Shown here: one piece after another, positions 17,390 through 25,873 of the stretch
How positions within the stretch are numbered: the stretch's first letter is position 1
Layout of the letters: every line of letters starts with the position of its first letter
NCBI GenBank assembly: GCA_965204215.1
Contig: CBDBDZ010000014.1
Coordinates: 124,001-188,000, forward strand
Direction: 5' to 3'
Length of the DNA stretch: 64,000 nt
Origin: CBDBDZ01 sp965204215
GTDB taxonomy: Bacteria > Pseudomonadota > Gammaproteobacteria > Pseudomonadales > GM7GCV1
Notes under the pieces: generated by a model
Told to the model about the DNA's origin: nothing
The model's input: only the letters and a program-made list of their open reading frames with translations
Database searches by the model: none
Translations under genes and position numbers: made by a program

Positions 17390-19159
17390 ATGTTTTATAT
17401 TTCTAAATTAATTGTTACAACTATTTCCTTATTGGCATTGGTGTTGTCCAGTCATGCCAATATTTTGCGTTATGACTCCATACATCATCCCACTAGCGTA
17501 AACTCAGACAGGGGGATGGTGGTAGCTCAGGAAAAAATTGCTAGCCAGGTAGGGGCAAATATTTTGGGTATGGGAGGCAATGCCATTGATGCAGCTGTAG
17601 CGACTGGTTTTGCTTTGGCTGTTACCTACCCTCAAGCGGGTAATATTGGCGGTGGCGGTTTTATGCTAATTCACTTAGCCAAAGAGAATAAAACCATTGC
17701 GCTGGATTATAGAGAAATGGCACCAGCATTGGCATATCGAGATTTATTTCTGGATGACAACGGCGATGTCGACAACCAAAAAGCGCGTTTTAGCGCACTG
17801 GCAACCGCAGTGCCTGGCTCGGTAAAAGGTTTGGTGCATGCTCAGCAACGCTACGGAAAATTAACGCTTAAGCAAGTTATGCAACCTGCTATTGACCTTG
17901 CATTAAATGGCTTTTCCATTTCACCGACGCAAGCTTTTTCGTTTCAAAGAGTGAGTAAGCGCTTAAAACAATACAAGACTTCCAGCCAATATTTCCTTAA
18001 AGGCGATGGCACTAGTTACACAGAAGGAGAACTGTTTAAGCAGCCAGTATTGGGTGAGACGCTACAGCGAGTCGCTGAAACCAATGGTGATGATTTCTAT
18101 ACAGGTAAAACTGCAAAGTTATTAATTGAAGAAATTGAGCGCCAGGGTGGTATTATGACATTGGAGGATTTGAAGAATTATCGTGTGGTAGAGCGTAAAC
18201 CCTTAACAGGAAATTACCGAGGCTATACTGTTGTTTCCATGCCGCCACCTTCATCTGGCGGTGTTCACATTGTGCAGATGCTCAATATACTACAGCACTG
18301 GGATTTAAAATCATTAGGCTCGAACAGTAGCGAATATTTGCATAGACTGATTGAAGTAATGAAACTGGCCTATGTTGATCGCAGCGTCTATCTTGGAGAC
18401 AGCGACTTTTTCCCAGTACCAATTGAAAAATTGACCAGTAAAGAATATGCCACAGCATTATTTAATCGTATCAATTTAGAAAAGGCCAAACGCTCAAAAG
18501 AAATGGAACCAGGGCTTGGTCCGCTTAACGGCAAAGATTGGGACAGCAGTACTTATCAACTGATTCGGGAAAGCAGACAAACCACCCACTTTAATGTGTT
18601 TGATAAAGAAGGTAATGTTGTTGCTAATACTTATACTCTGAATTTTAGTTACGGCAATGGCATCGCTGTGAGTGGCGCAGGATTTTTACTTAACAACGAA
18701 ATGGATGATTTTTCAGCCAAACCAGGTGCGCCTAATGGCTATGGTTTAGTAGGGGCAGAAGCCAATGCAATAGAAGCTAAAAAGCGACCGCTTTCAAGCA
18801 TGTCGCCCAGCATTGTGCTTAAAGGTAAACAACCCATTTTGGCAGTAGGAGCACCAGGGGGGAGCCGTATTATTACATCAACGCTGCAAACCATTATCAA
18901 TGTGATTGACTTTGAAATGAACATAGCCGAAGCTATTGCCACACCAAGGATTCACCACCAATGGTTGCCTGATGTTGTTGCCACTGAAAAAGGATTGTCG
19001 CCAGATACTGTTGTCTTACTTCAAGATAAAGGTCATATCCTTAGACCCACGCGTTGGACCATTGGCAAAGTACAAGGTATTCATTGGAATAATGGAAGAT
19101 TATCTGGTTTTAGCGACCCGCGCTGGCCAGATGGTGGTGTAGGTGTAGAACCTGACTGA
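17390..19159 (+). CDS. ggt: Gamma-glutamyltranspeptidase
   Basis: Periplasmic Ntn-hydrolase that cleaves gamma-glutamyl bonds (glutathione and related peptides) and cuts itself into two subunits. The 589-residue precursor opens with a signal peptide (ISKLIVTTISLLALVLSSHA). The autoprocessing threonine is in RQTTHFNVF near residue 398, and PPPSSGGVHIVQ, MSPSIVLKG and GAPGGSRI line the active site. Length and motifs match the family. It might use gamma-glutamyl amines, which would suit the PuuB/PuuC-like genes upstream, but the IS30 copy between them makes shared transcription unlikely. Confidence 0.95.
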   Translation: MFYISKLIVTTISLLALVLSSHANILRYDSIHHPTSVNSDRGMVVAQEKIASQVGANILGMGGNAIDAAVATGFALAVTYPQAGNIGGGGFMLIHLAKENKTIALDYREMAPALAYRDLFLDDNGDVDNQKARFSALATAVPGSVKGLVHAQQRYGKLTLKQVMQPAIDLALNGFSISPTQAFSFQRVSKRLKQYKTSSQYFLKGDGTSYTEGELFKQPVLGETLQRVAETNGDDFYTGKTAKLLIEEIERQGGIMTLEDLKNYRVVERKPLTGNYRGYTVVSMPPPSSGGVHIVQMLNILQHWDLKSLGSNSSEYLHRLIEVMKLAYVDRSVYLGDSDFFPVPIEKLTSKEYATALFNRINLEKAKRSKEMEPGLGPLNGKDWDSSTYQLIRESRQTTHFNVFDKEGNVVANTYTLNFSYGNGIAVSGAGFLLNNEMDDFSAKPGAPNGYGLVGAEANAIEAKKRPLSSMSPSIVLKGKQPILAVGAPGGSRIITSTLQTIINVIDFEMNIAEAIATPRIHHQWLPDVVATEKGLSPDTVVLLQDKGHILRPTRWTIGKVQGIHWNNGRLSGFSDPRWPDGGVGVEPD

Positions 19160-19177
19160 AGCACGGTGGTCTGGTCA

Positions 19178-21001
19178 CTAAGAAAATATGTGATAGGCGA
19201 GTAGTGCCAGGGTGTAGGAAAGTACACCATAACCTACCAACATTTTGCTGGCTAGCCATTTTGACTGGCTCTCTTTACTGAGGATGGCGAGGGTCGATAT
19301 GCATTGTAGCGCTAAAGCAAATAGTATAAGCAAGGCGATGCCAGAGCCGATGGGAAGTCCGCTTTGTTGAATGGTTTCAACCAGTGGTAAAACAGCTTCA
19401 TCAGCGCCTTCAATGCCAAATAGTGTTCCCAATGTGCCTACAAAGACTTCGCGTGCCAAAAAGGAGGTAAGCACTGCGACACCGTAGCGCCAGTCTAATC
19501 CAAGTGGTGCAAAGACAGGTTCGATATACTGCCCAGTAATACCCAGCCAGGATTGACCTAAATCTGCGCCTTGATTGGGGAAATAACCTAGTATCCAGAT
19601 AGCGACGGTCACCATTAAAATAATTTTTCCGGCTTTGGTAATAAAATGTTTTGAGCGATTGATGGCATTGCGAATTAATGGTATTGCTACAGGTAAGCGA
19701 TAAGCTGGCATTTCCAGGACGAAAGGCAAATCATTTTGGTTATTGGTTTGGGTGCGTGATGCAATGCCAGTAATAATCAAAGCGCAAAAAATGCCAAAGA
19801 AATACATAGTAAACATGGCTAAGCCCTGCCAGCCGACTAATCCCCAAAGTGCGGTATTGTTGGGAATAAACGCTGCAATTAACAGGGTGTAAACAGGCAG
19901 TCTTGCAGAGCAAGGCATGAGCGGGATTGCCATATAGGTAAACAGGCGTTTGCGTGGGGAGTCTATGGAGCGCGCCGCATAAATGGCAGGTATGGCGCAG
20001 GCAACACCAGAGAGTAGAGGGATAAAACTTTTCCCCGTCAGCCCGAAAAATCGCAAGGGCCGATGACAGATTAATGCTGCTCGGGCTAAATAGCCAGAGT
20101 CTTCCAAAAAACCGATAATGAGCGTTAAGATAAAAATTTGCGGTACAAAGACTAAAAAGGCACCAATACCACCAAATAGCGCATCGGCTGTAAAGTCTTT
20201 TAACATGTTATTGCTAATAAAGGGCAATATCCAATTGGCTGTCTGTTCAACGGATAATTCAACGAAATCCATAAAGGGAGCAGACCATGTAAAAACGGAC
20301 TGAAATAGTAGATACATAACCACAAAAAACAATAAGCCTCCCAGCCCAGAGTGCAAGAATAAATTATCGAATTTGTGTTGCGTATTCACTAAAGTATCAC
20401 CTTTGGGACCATAGCGATGAGATAGAGTATGGGCTTCGCCACGCAATATGATGTCATCGACTTCAGCTAAATTATTAGCAGTGGAATTTTGGCCATCCCT
20501 ATTTTTTAGCGTTTGAATAAGTTGATCAATACCTTTGCCAGAGCGGGCGGATAAGGGTAATATTGGTGTGTTTAAATAATTAGCCAGACCATCAAGGTCG
20601 CATTCCAGCTGATTGTTTTCTACTATATCCATCATATTGGCTATCAAGAAAACGGGTTTATTATGCTTTTGACATTCGCGCACGACTTGCAGGCTGAAAT
20701 AGAGACTTTTCTCCATTCGAGTTACGTCAAATACGCATAGCACTGCACTTAAGAATTTATCATTCAATGATTTTTGAAACTCATTGACAGCAACTTCCTC
20801 TTCAGCAGAAATGGGGTTTAGCGAATAAGTGCCAGGGAAATCAATCAGTTCAACATTGTCTAATCCCTGGAATTTGCCACTGGCGACATCAACCGTTATG
20901 CCGGGGAAATTGGCAACTTTTTGACTAAGCCCCGTAAGTCTGTTAAATAACAGACTTTTGCCTGAATTTGGACTACCTACTAAAAGAATGGATTGAGTCA
21001 T
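19178..21001 (-). CDS. feoB: Ferrous iron transporter FeoB
   Basis: Inner-membrane ferrous iron transporter with a cytosolic G domain. The 607-residue length is shorter than E. coli FeoB (773). Seen: G1 GSPNSGKS at 8-15, G3 DFPG at 54-57, G4 NMMD near 122, then Gate-type repeats with GFLEDSGYLAR and SGVACAIPAI, and about eight membrane helices. It lies 12 bases after feoA, so the two form one operon under the Fur box at 21276-21296. No feoC follows. Confidence 0.95.
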   Translation of the reverse strand: MTQSILLVGSPNSGKSLLFNRLTGLSQKVANFPGITVDVASGKFQGLDNVELIDFPGTYSLNPISAEEEVAVNEFQKSLNDKFLSAVLCVFDVTRMEKSLYFSLQVVRECQKHNKPVFLIANMMDIVENNQLECDLDGLANYLNTPILPLSARSGKGIDQLIQTLKNRDGQNSTANNLAEVDDIILRGEAHTLSHRYGPKGDTLVNTQHKFDNLFLHSGLGGLLFFVVMYLLFQSVFTWSAPFMDFVELSVEQTANWILPFISNNMLKDFTADALFGGIGAFLVFVPQIFILTLIIGFLEDSGYLARAALICHRPLRFFGLTGKSFIPLLSGVACAIPAIYAARSIDSPRKRLFTYMAIPLMPCSARLPVYTLLIAAFIPNNTALWGLVGWQGLAMFTMYFFGIFCALIITGIASRTQTNNQNDLPFVLEMPAYRLPVAIPLIRNAINRSKHFITKAGKIILMVTVAIWILGYFPNQGADLGQSWLGITGQYIEPVFAPLGLDWRYGVAVLTSFLAREVFVGTLGTLFGIEGADEAVLPLVETIQQSGLPIGSGIALLILFALALQCISTLAILSKESQSKWLASKMLVGYGVLSYTLALLAYHIFS

Positions 21002-21013
21002 TTATGTTTAATT

Positions 21014-21259
21014 CTAAACAATCTTAATAATTAATTGGCTGGCTATGGATTCATCCAGGGCATAAACCGTGTTGCTGACACGGTAAATTTTGGGTGCCCC
21101 TAAATTTGGAGAATTGAGGCATTGCAGGCGCTCGCCAGGGTGAAAGCCCAGTTCCAGTAAACGAATTTTATAATTTTGGGGCAAATTGTCGGAAAATTTT
21201 ACCAATTCACAATGAACCCCTTCTGGTAGCGTCCAGAGCGATTCGCTAGTTGATATCAT
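21014..21259 (-). CDS. feoA: Ferrous iron transport protein FeoA
   Basis: An 81-residue SH3-like cytosolic accessory protein of FeoB. The stretch KIRLLELGFHPGERLQCL is the usual FeoA core (RLxxLGxxPGxxV type), and ALDESIASQLII forms the final strand. It is the first gene of feoAB; the Fur-box lies 17 bases upstream of its start, so it should be derepressed in iron starvation. Confidence 0.9.
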   Translation of the reverse strand: MISTSESLWTLPEGVHCELVKFSDNLPQNYKIRLLELGFHPGERLQCLNSPNLGAPKIYRVSNTVYALDESIASQLIIKIV

Positions 21260-21275
21260 GGAAATTAAGTAAAAG

Positions 21276-21296
21276 TGATAATAAGAATAATTATCA
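21276..21296 (-). promoter_or_regulatory. Fur box upstream of feoA
   Basis: A 21-base near-palindrome reading GATAATTATTCTTATTATC on the minus strand matches the 19-bp Fur consensus (GATAATGATAATCATTATC) at most positions and keeps both 7-base half-sites. It lies in the feoA leader, so binding of Fur-Fe(II) would block feoAB transcription. Confidence 0.85.
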
Positions 21297-21325
21297 TTTA
21301 AATAATTTTATAAGTCAATCGCTAT

Positions 21326-22408
21326 TTATTGCGTCAGAGTCAATAACTGATTGGCTTGATGTTCATTTGACAGGGTTTGAAAAATTTCCGTCAAATCGCC
21401 CTGCATAATTTCCTCTAATTTGTACAATGTAAGGTTAATTCGGTGGTCAGTCATACGCCCTTGAGGATAATTATAGGTGCGAATGCGTTCAGAGCGATCA
21501 CCACTACCCACCAAGCTCTTCCGAGTGTCGGCATGTTCTTGAGTTTGTTGGTCTTCTTGTCGCATGTTGAGTTTGGCTTGTAACACAGACATAGCTTTGG
21601 CTTTATTTTTGTGTTGCGAGCGTTCATCTTGACATTCCACCACAATGCCACTGGGAATGTGGGTAATGCGAATGGCAGAATCGGTTTTATTTACATGCTG
21701 ACCACCTTTGCCAGAGGCTCTGAAGGTATCAATTCGCAAGTCGGTTTTGTTGATGTCAATATCTTCTAATACGTCGGCTTCGGGTAAAATGGCAACCGTG
21801 CAGGCAGAAGTGTGAACGCGCCCTTGCGATTCTGTTTCAGGAACACGTTGTACGCGGTGCGCGCCTGATTCAAATTTCAATTTTGAATAGACATTTTCAC
21901 CACTAATGCGAGTGATAATTTCCTTATAACCGCCGTGGTCACCCTCCCGAAATGACAGTATTTCGGTTCTCCAGCGAACATTTTCGGCATAACGGCTATA
22001 CATGCGAAATAAATCTCCTGCAAAAATGGCGGCCTCGTCACCGCCAGTACCGGCTCGAATTTCCAGGAAAATATTTTTGTCATCGTTAGGGTCTTTGGGC
22101 AATAGTAGCTTTTGTAAACCCAGTTCCAAATTGGCAATTTTCTCATCGCTGGTTTCCAGTTCTTCCTTAGCCATTTCACGCAGCTCTTGATCATTGTCTT
22201 CCATCATCAGCATGGCGGTGTCGCGGTCTGCCACAGCTAACTGGTAGTTGGAGAAGGTTTTAACTAAATCTTCAAGTTCGCTGTATTCTTTCGACAGTTC
22301 ACGAAAACGATTTTGGTCGCTGATAATTTCAGGGTCGCTTAGTAGTGCACCGATTTCTTCAAAGCGCTCGACCATCATTTGTAATTTTTGTAATAAAGAT
22401 TCTTTCAT
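21326..22408 (-). CDS. prfA: Peptide chain release factor 1
   Basis: RF1 ends translation at UAA and UAG. At 360 residues it has normal length. The peptidyl-tRNA hydrolysis motif is in ASGKGGQHVNKTDSAI near residues 224-239, and the stop-codon region HTSACTVAILPE contains the RF1-type position before it. The usual partners hemA and prmC are not adjacent; downstream lies feoA and upstream the MBL-fold gene. Confidence 0.97.
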   Translation of the reverse strand: MKESLLQKLQMMVERFEEIGALLSDPEIISDQNRFRELSKEYSELEDLVKTFSNYQLAVADRDTAMLMMEDNDQELREMAKEELETSDEKIANLELGLQKLLLPKDPNDDKNIFLEIRAGTGGDEAAIFAGDLFRMYSRYAENVRWRTEILSFREGDHGGYKEIITRISGENVYSKLKFESGAHRVQRVPETESQGRVHTSACTVAILPEADVLEDIDINKTDLRIDTFRASGKGGQHVNKTDSAIRITHIPSGIVVECQDERSQHKNKAKAMSVLQAKLNMRQEDQQTQEHADTRKSLVGSGDRSERIRTYNYPQGRMTDHRINLTLYKLEEIMQGDLTEIFQTLSNEHQANQLLTLTQ

Positions 22409-22438
22409 TAATATTATTTTTAATTTATCAGGATGCTT

Positions 22439-23509
22439 TTACAAGCTATCACGTATTTTTATAATGTCTTTGGAATTGGCAGGTAATGAAAATATTACGC
22501 CATCTTCACCCAGGGTATAGTCGGGGAATATGTCATCAGCACCATTTAGAAATAGACTTTCCTGGCCAGGTACAACAATGGGTGGCACAATGTGATAGTA
22601 GAGCAGGTGACCGACATTTGCGTCTCTGGCAATTTGTGCCGCTTCTTTGGGCGATGCGTGATAGTTGAGAATATCCAAGGTGACTTGACTTATAATGTCA
22701 TTACCAATGGTATTGGCGGCTTGATGCATTTGCATGACTAAATTTGGGGACAGAGCCTCATGTACTAATAAATCAATACCTTTGGAAAAATGTTTGACAT
22801 TATCTGATGCAATGGTGTCACCAGTGATAAGTAAAGTGCGACCTTTGTAACTAAAACGATACCCCACCGCGGGCACAACAGGAGCATGGTCAACTGCTAA
22901 GGCTTCAATTGTTAAGTGATTTTCGGCTATTAATGTTTCAAGTTGCCCAACAGCTGGAGTGGAGTATTCTTTGGCAACCATACCCCACCCACTTTGCGGA
23001 GCAACGCCATCGCCATGATGTTCGTAGCGGTAGACTTTATCCAGAGCATAGGCATTATTAAAGCCATTGACAACTTGTTGCAGACCCGTTGGGCCATATA
23101 CTGGTAGTGGTGCTTTATTAGCAGCGCCAACCCAGCGAATGGTTGCCAGTTCACCGAGTCCATCAATATGGTCAGAGTGATAATGGGTTAAAAACACCGC
23201 TTCGATTTGTCCAGCTTGTAAACCCATGCGGCCTATATTGCGCAGGCCATCCGTACCTGCGTCTACCACAAACATGCGAGTGCCAGCTATAACAACAACA
23301 CAAGGCCCTGAAGCTTTAGGTGCGGCTAGTGGACCACCAGCACCACAAAGCGCCAAGTGCAAACCGTCACTTAATTCGGTAATTAAGTCGCTATCCATTC
23401 GATTTATCAAAGCCTTTTCCATAAAGGTGGTTAAAATTCGATTTTTTTGGGTATAGAGTATCACCACTAGCAATAGGGAGATAATGGTGAAGATAACTTT
23501 TTTACTCAT
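22439..23509 (-). CDS. MBL-fold metallo-hydrolase, membrane-anchored
   Basis: A 356-residue protein with an N-terminal hydrophobic segment (VIFTIISLLLVVILY), so probably tethered in or exported across the inner membrane. The zinc motif LTHYHSDHIDG near 108-118, the later GDTIAS aspartate, and a C-terminal YYHIVPP histidine follow the RNase Z/arylsulfatase-like branch. The role is unknown. It overlaps the preceding 65-residue frame by eight bases and ends about 30 bases before prfA. Confidence 0.85.
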   Translation of the reverse strand: MSKKVIFTIISLLLVVILYTQKNRILTTFMEKALINRMDSDLITELSDGLHLALCGAGGPLAAPKASGPCVVVIAGTRMFVVDAGTDGLRNIGRMGLQAGQIEAVFLTHYHSDHIDGLGELATIRWVGAANKAPLPVYGPTGLQQVVNGFNNAYALDKVYRYEHHGDGVAPQSGWGMVAKEYSTPAVGQLETLIAENHLTIEALAVDHAPVVPAVGYRFSYKGRTLLITGDTIASDNVKHFSKGIDLLVHEALSPNLVMQMHQAANTIGNDIISQVTLDILNYHASPKEAAQIARDANVGHLLYYHIVPPIVVPGQESLFLNGADDIFPDYTLGEDGVIFSLPANSKDIIKIRDSL

Positions 23510-23699
23510 TGATGTTATAAGTCGTGGTGTTTGATGGAGTTTGTTGTTTTTTGCCTTCTTCTAAAAAAATTTGACCCCAAAAGTAAAGTAACCCAAAAAA
23601 CGATATTAGGCTAATAACTGATATTACTGCTAAAAAAAGCAGTATAGCATTAACAAAGTTTAAATAGCGTTTGGATTTTCTAAGGCCTACGGGGTTCAT
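23502..23699 (-). CDS. Small membrane protein (65 aa)
   Basis: One long hydrophobic stretch (FVNAILLFLAVISVISLISF) preceded by a basic N-terminus RKSKR. It overlaps mltB by four bases (ATGA) and the MBL gene by eight, so it is translationally coupled on both sides, which argues for a real gene. No family recognised; it might be an assembly partner of either neighbour. Confidence 0.6.
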   Translation of the reverse strand: MNPVGLRKSKRYLNFVNAILLFLAVISVISLISFFGLLYFWGQIFLEEGKKQQTPSNTTTYNINE

Positions 23700-24706
23700 T
23701 TATTCTTTAAAGTTTTAATGGCTTCTGCCAATTGAAATACTGCCATAGCATAGAGCTTACTGCGATTGTAGCGGGTAATCACATAAAAGTTGTGTAGACC
23801 AATCCAATATTCTGTTTCAGATTCTGCCTTTAGTGCCATTAATGTGACTTTATCGTCTTCCGTCATAGAGGTATTAAAAACCAAAGGTTGACCTAGTTGA
23901 GTTTGCAGTTGTCTAACTGTGCGCTTTGGTTTTAATGTTGTATCGACGAATTCAGGGGCGATGTCAGAGGGTGAAATTTTAAAGGTAACATTGCCGCCAA
24001 TTTTCCAGTGGTGCTTGCTAAAGTAATTTGCCACACTCCAAATAGCATCGCTTTCATTATTCCAAATATCGGCAAATTTATCGCCATCGTAGTCTACGGA
24101 AAAATTTCTGTAACTGCTGGGAATAAATTGGCCATAACCCATAGCTCCAGCGTAAGAACCTGTCAGGCTCAGCGGTGATTGGTTTTGTTCGCGAGCGAGC
24201 AACAAGAAGTTTTCCAGTTCTTTAGCAAAAAATTTTGCACGCTGGGGGTAATCAAAGCCCAGTGTGCTTAAAGCATCCATTACGCGGTAGCTACCTTTTA
24301 TTTTCCCGTAAAAAGTTTCAACCCCAATAATGGAGACAATAATTTCGGCAGGAACACCAAATTGTTGCTCCATTTCGCTCAAGACTTTTTGATTTTTGTT
24401 CCAAAATTTCACACCACCACTGATACGATTGTCTTTTATAAAAATGTTGCGATAACGAGCCCAAGTAAATTTTTTCTCTGCTGGTTTTGAAATGGCATCT
24501 ATAATACTTTGCTTGTATTTAACCTGGCTAAACCACTTAACTAATTGCTTTTCTTCAAAGCCGTGTTGTTTAACCATATTATCGATAAAGGCTTTAACAT
24601 CGCTTCGGGTAGCATAATTAATGTTTTTATTGTCGCTGGGAATGGCATGAGTGCAAATTAAAATAAACAATAATGGAGCGTAAAGAAGTTTGGTGATGAA
24701 TTGCAT
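23696..24706 (-). CDS. mltB: Lytic murein transglycosylase B
   Basis: A periplasmic enzyme that cuts peptidoglycan glycan strands to anhydro-muropeptides. The 336-residue protein has a signal peptide (LLYAPLLFILICTHA) but no clear lipobox cysteine, so it may be soluble (Slt35-like). The catalytic glutamate is in SIIGVETFYGKIKG near residue 128; AMGYGQFIPSSYRNFSVD and the EF-hand-like DYDGDKFADIW follow. It sits at the end of the mrdA-rodA cell-elongation block, as in Pseudomonas. Confidence 0.93.
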   Translation of the reverse strand: MQFITKLLYAPLLFILICTHAIPSDNKNINYATRSDVKAFIDNMVKQHGFEEKQLVKWFSQVKYKQSIIDAISKPAEKKFTWARYRNIFIKDNRISGGVKFWNKNQKVLSEMEQQFGVPAEIIVSIIGVETFYGKIKGSYRVMDALSTLGFDYPQRAKFFAKELENFLLLAREQNQSPLSLTGSYAGAMGYGQFIPSSYRNFSVDYDGDKFADIWNNESDAIWSVANYFSKHHWKIGGNVTFKISPSDIAPEFVDTTLKPKRTVRQLQTQLGQPLVFNTSMTEDDKVTLMALKAESETEYWIGLHNFYVITRYNRSKLYAMAVFQLAEAIKTLKNK

Positions 24707-24712
24707 AAATAT

Positions 24713-25873
24713 TTAGAGCGGTTTGTATAAATAGGGATTAGAAAATTTGGTGGATTGGTCTTGAGCTATGGCCATTAATATACCAAACCCAACCAGCAAA
24801 GTTAAAAGTGCAGTGCCTCCGTAACTCACAAGAGGCAGCGGAATGCCTACAATGGGTAAAATACCTGCAACCATACCTGCATTGACAAAGGTATAAGTAA
24901 AAAATACCGTGATGATGCCGCTGCCTAAAATGCGATTGTATAAGCTTCTTGCATTAAAGCTTATCCATAATCCTCTGGCAACAATAAGTAAGTATAGTGA
25001 AAATAAAATTAAAATGCCTCTTAAACCGAATTCCTCTGCAATTACGGCAATAATAAAATCGGTGTGGCTTTCAGGTAAAAAATCTAATTGCGACTGAGTA
25101 CCCTGCTGCCAGCCTTTTCCAGCCCAGCCGCCAGAACCTATGGCAATTTTTGATTGAATAATATGCCAGCCTGAACCTAATCTATCAGCACTCGGATTTA
25201 GTAGCGTCAAAATGCGTTGCTGCTGATATTCATACAGTATCCAATTCCAAATAACAGGGATGCTGATTAAAAATAACAGAATTGCCGATGCGATAATTTT
25301 CCAGCTTAAACCAGCAATAAATATAATGGTCAAGCCGCTGCTGGCAATTAATAGCGCTGTTCCTAAATCGGGTTGTTCGAGTATTAATATTAATGGAATG
25401 AATATTAAAATTACAGCAACGCAGAGCGTTTTAAATTTGATAGGAACAGAATATTTGGCGACATAACTGGCAACAAACAAGGGGAGTGCTAATTTCATAA
25501 TTTCTGAAGGCTGAAACCTAAAGCCAATATTTAGCCAGCGCTGGGCACCCTTGCTTTCATCGCCAAAAAATAGAACTGCAAGTAATAGTCCTAAAGTGCC
25601 GATATAGGCGACCCAGCTCCATTCTTGCCAAAATAATATGGGTATATGTGCCACTACAACCATGGTTAGTAATCCTACAATAATAAACTTCAGCTGGCTC
25701 CAAAAGTAAGGATCATTAGTGCCAGATGTGCTGTAAAGCATGAGCAGCGAGATGGATAGCAGGCATAAAATGAGTAATAAAAGCATACCATCTATACGTA
25801 GCCTCTTTACAATAACAGGGGTATCGGTCGAAATTTTGTGTGAAAATTCCTGCAAAATGTGATGATTATTCAT
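24713..25873 (-). CDS. rodA: Rod-shape peptidoglycan glycosyltransferase RodA
   Basis: A SEDS-family integral membrane polymerase that works with PBP2 in the elongasome. I choose the start at 25873 (MNNHHILQEFSHKIS), eight bases inside the end of mrdA, over 25978, giving 386 residues and about ten membrane helices. SEDS hallmarks seen are RWLNIGFRFQPSEIMKLAL, LEQPDLGTALL, LPESHTDFIIAVIAEEFG and GIPLPLVSYGGTALL. Confidence 0.95.
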   Translation of the reverse strand: MNNHHILQEFSHKISTDTPVIVKRLRIDGMLLLLILCLLSISLLMLYSTSGTNDPYFWSQLKFIIVGLLTMVVVAHIPILFWQEWSWVAYIGTLGLLLAVLFFGDESKGAQRWLNIGFRFQPSEIMKLALPLFVASYVAKYSVPIKFKTLCVAVILIFIPLILILEQPDLGTALLIASSGLTIIFIAGLSWKIIASAILLFLISIPVIWNWILYEYQQQRILTLLNPSADRLGSGWHIIQSKIAIGSGGWAGKGWQQGTQSQLDFLPESHTDFIIAVIAEEFGLRGILILFSLYLLIVARGLWISFNARSLYNRILGSGIITVFFTYTFVNAGMVAGILPIVGIPLPLVSYGGTALLTLLVGFGILMAIAQDQSTKFSNPYLYKPL

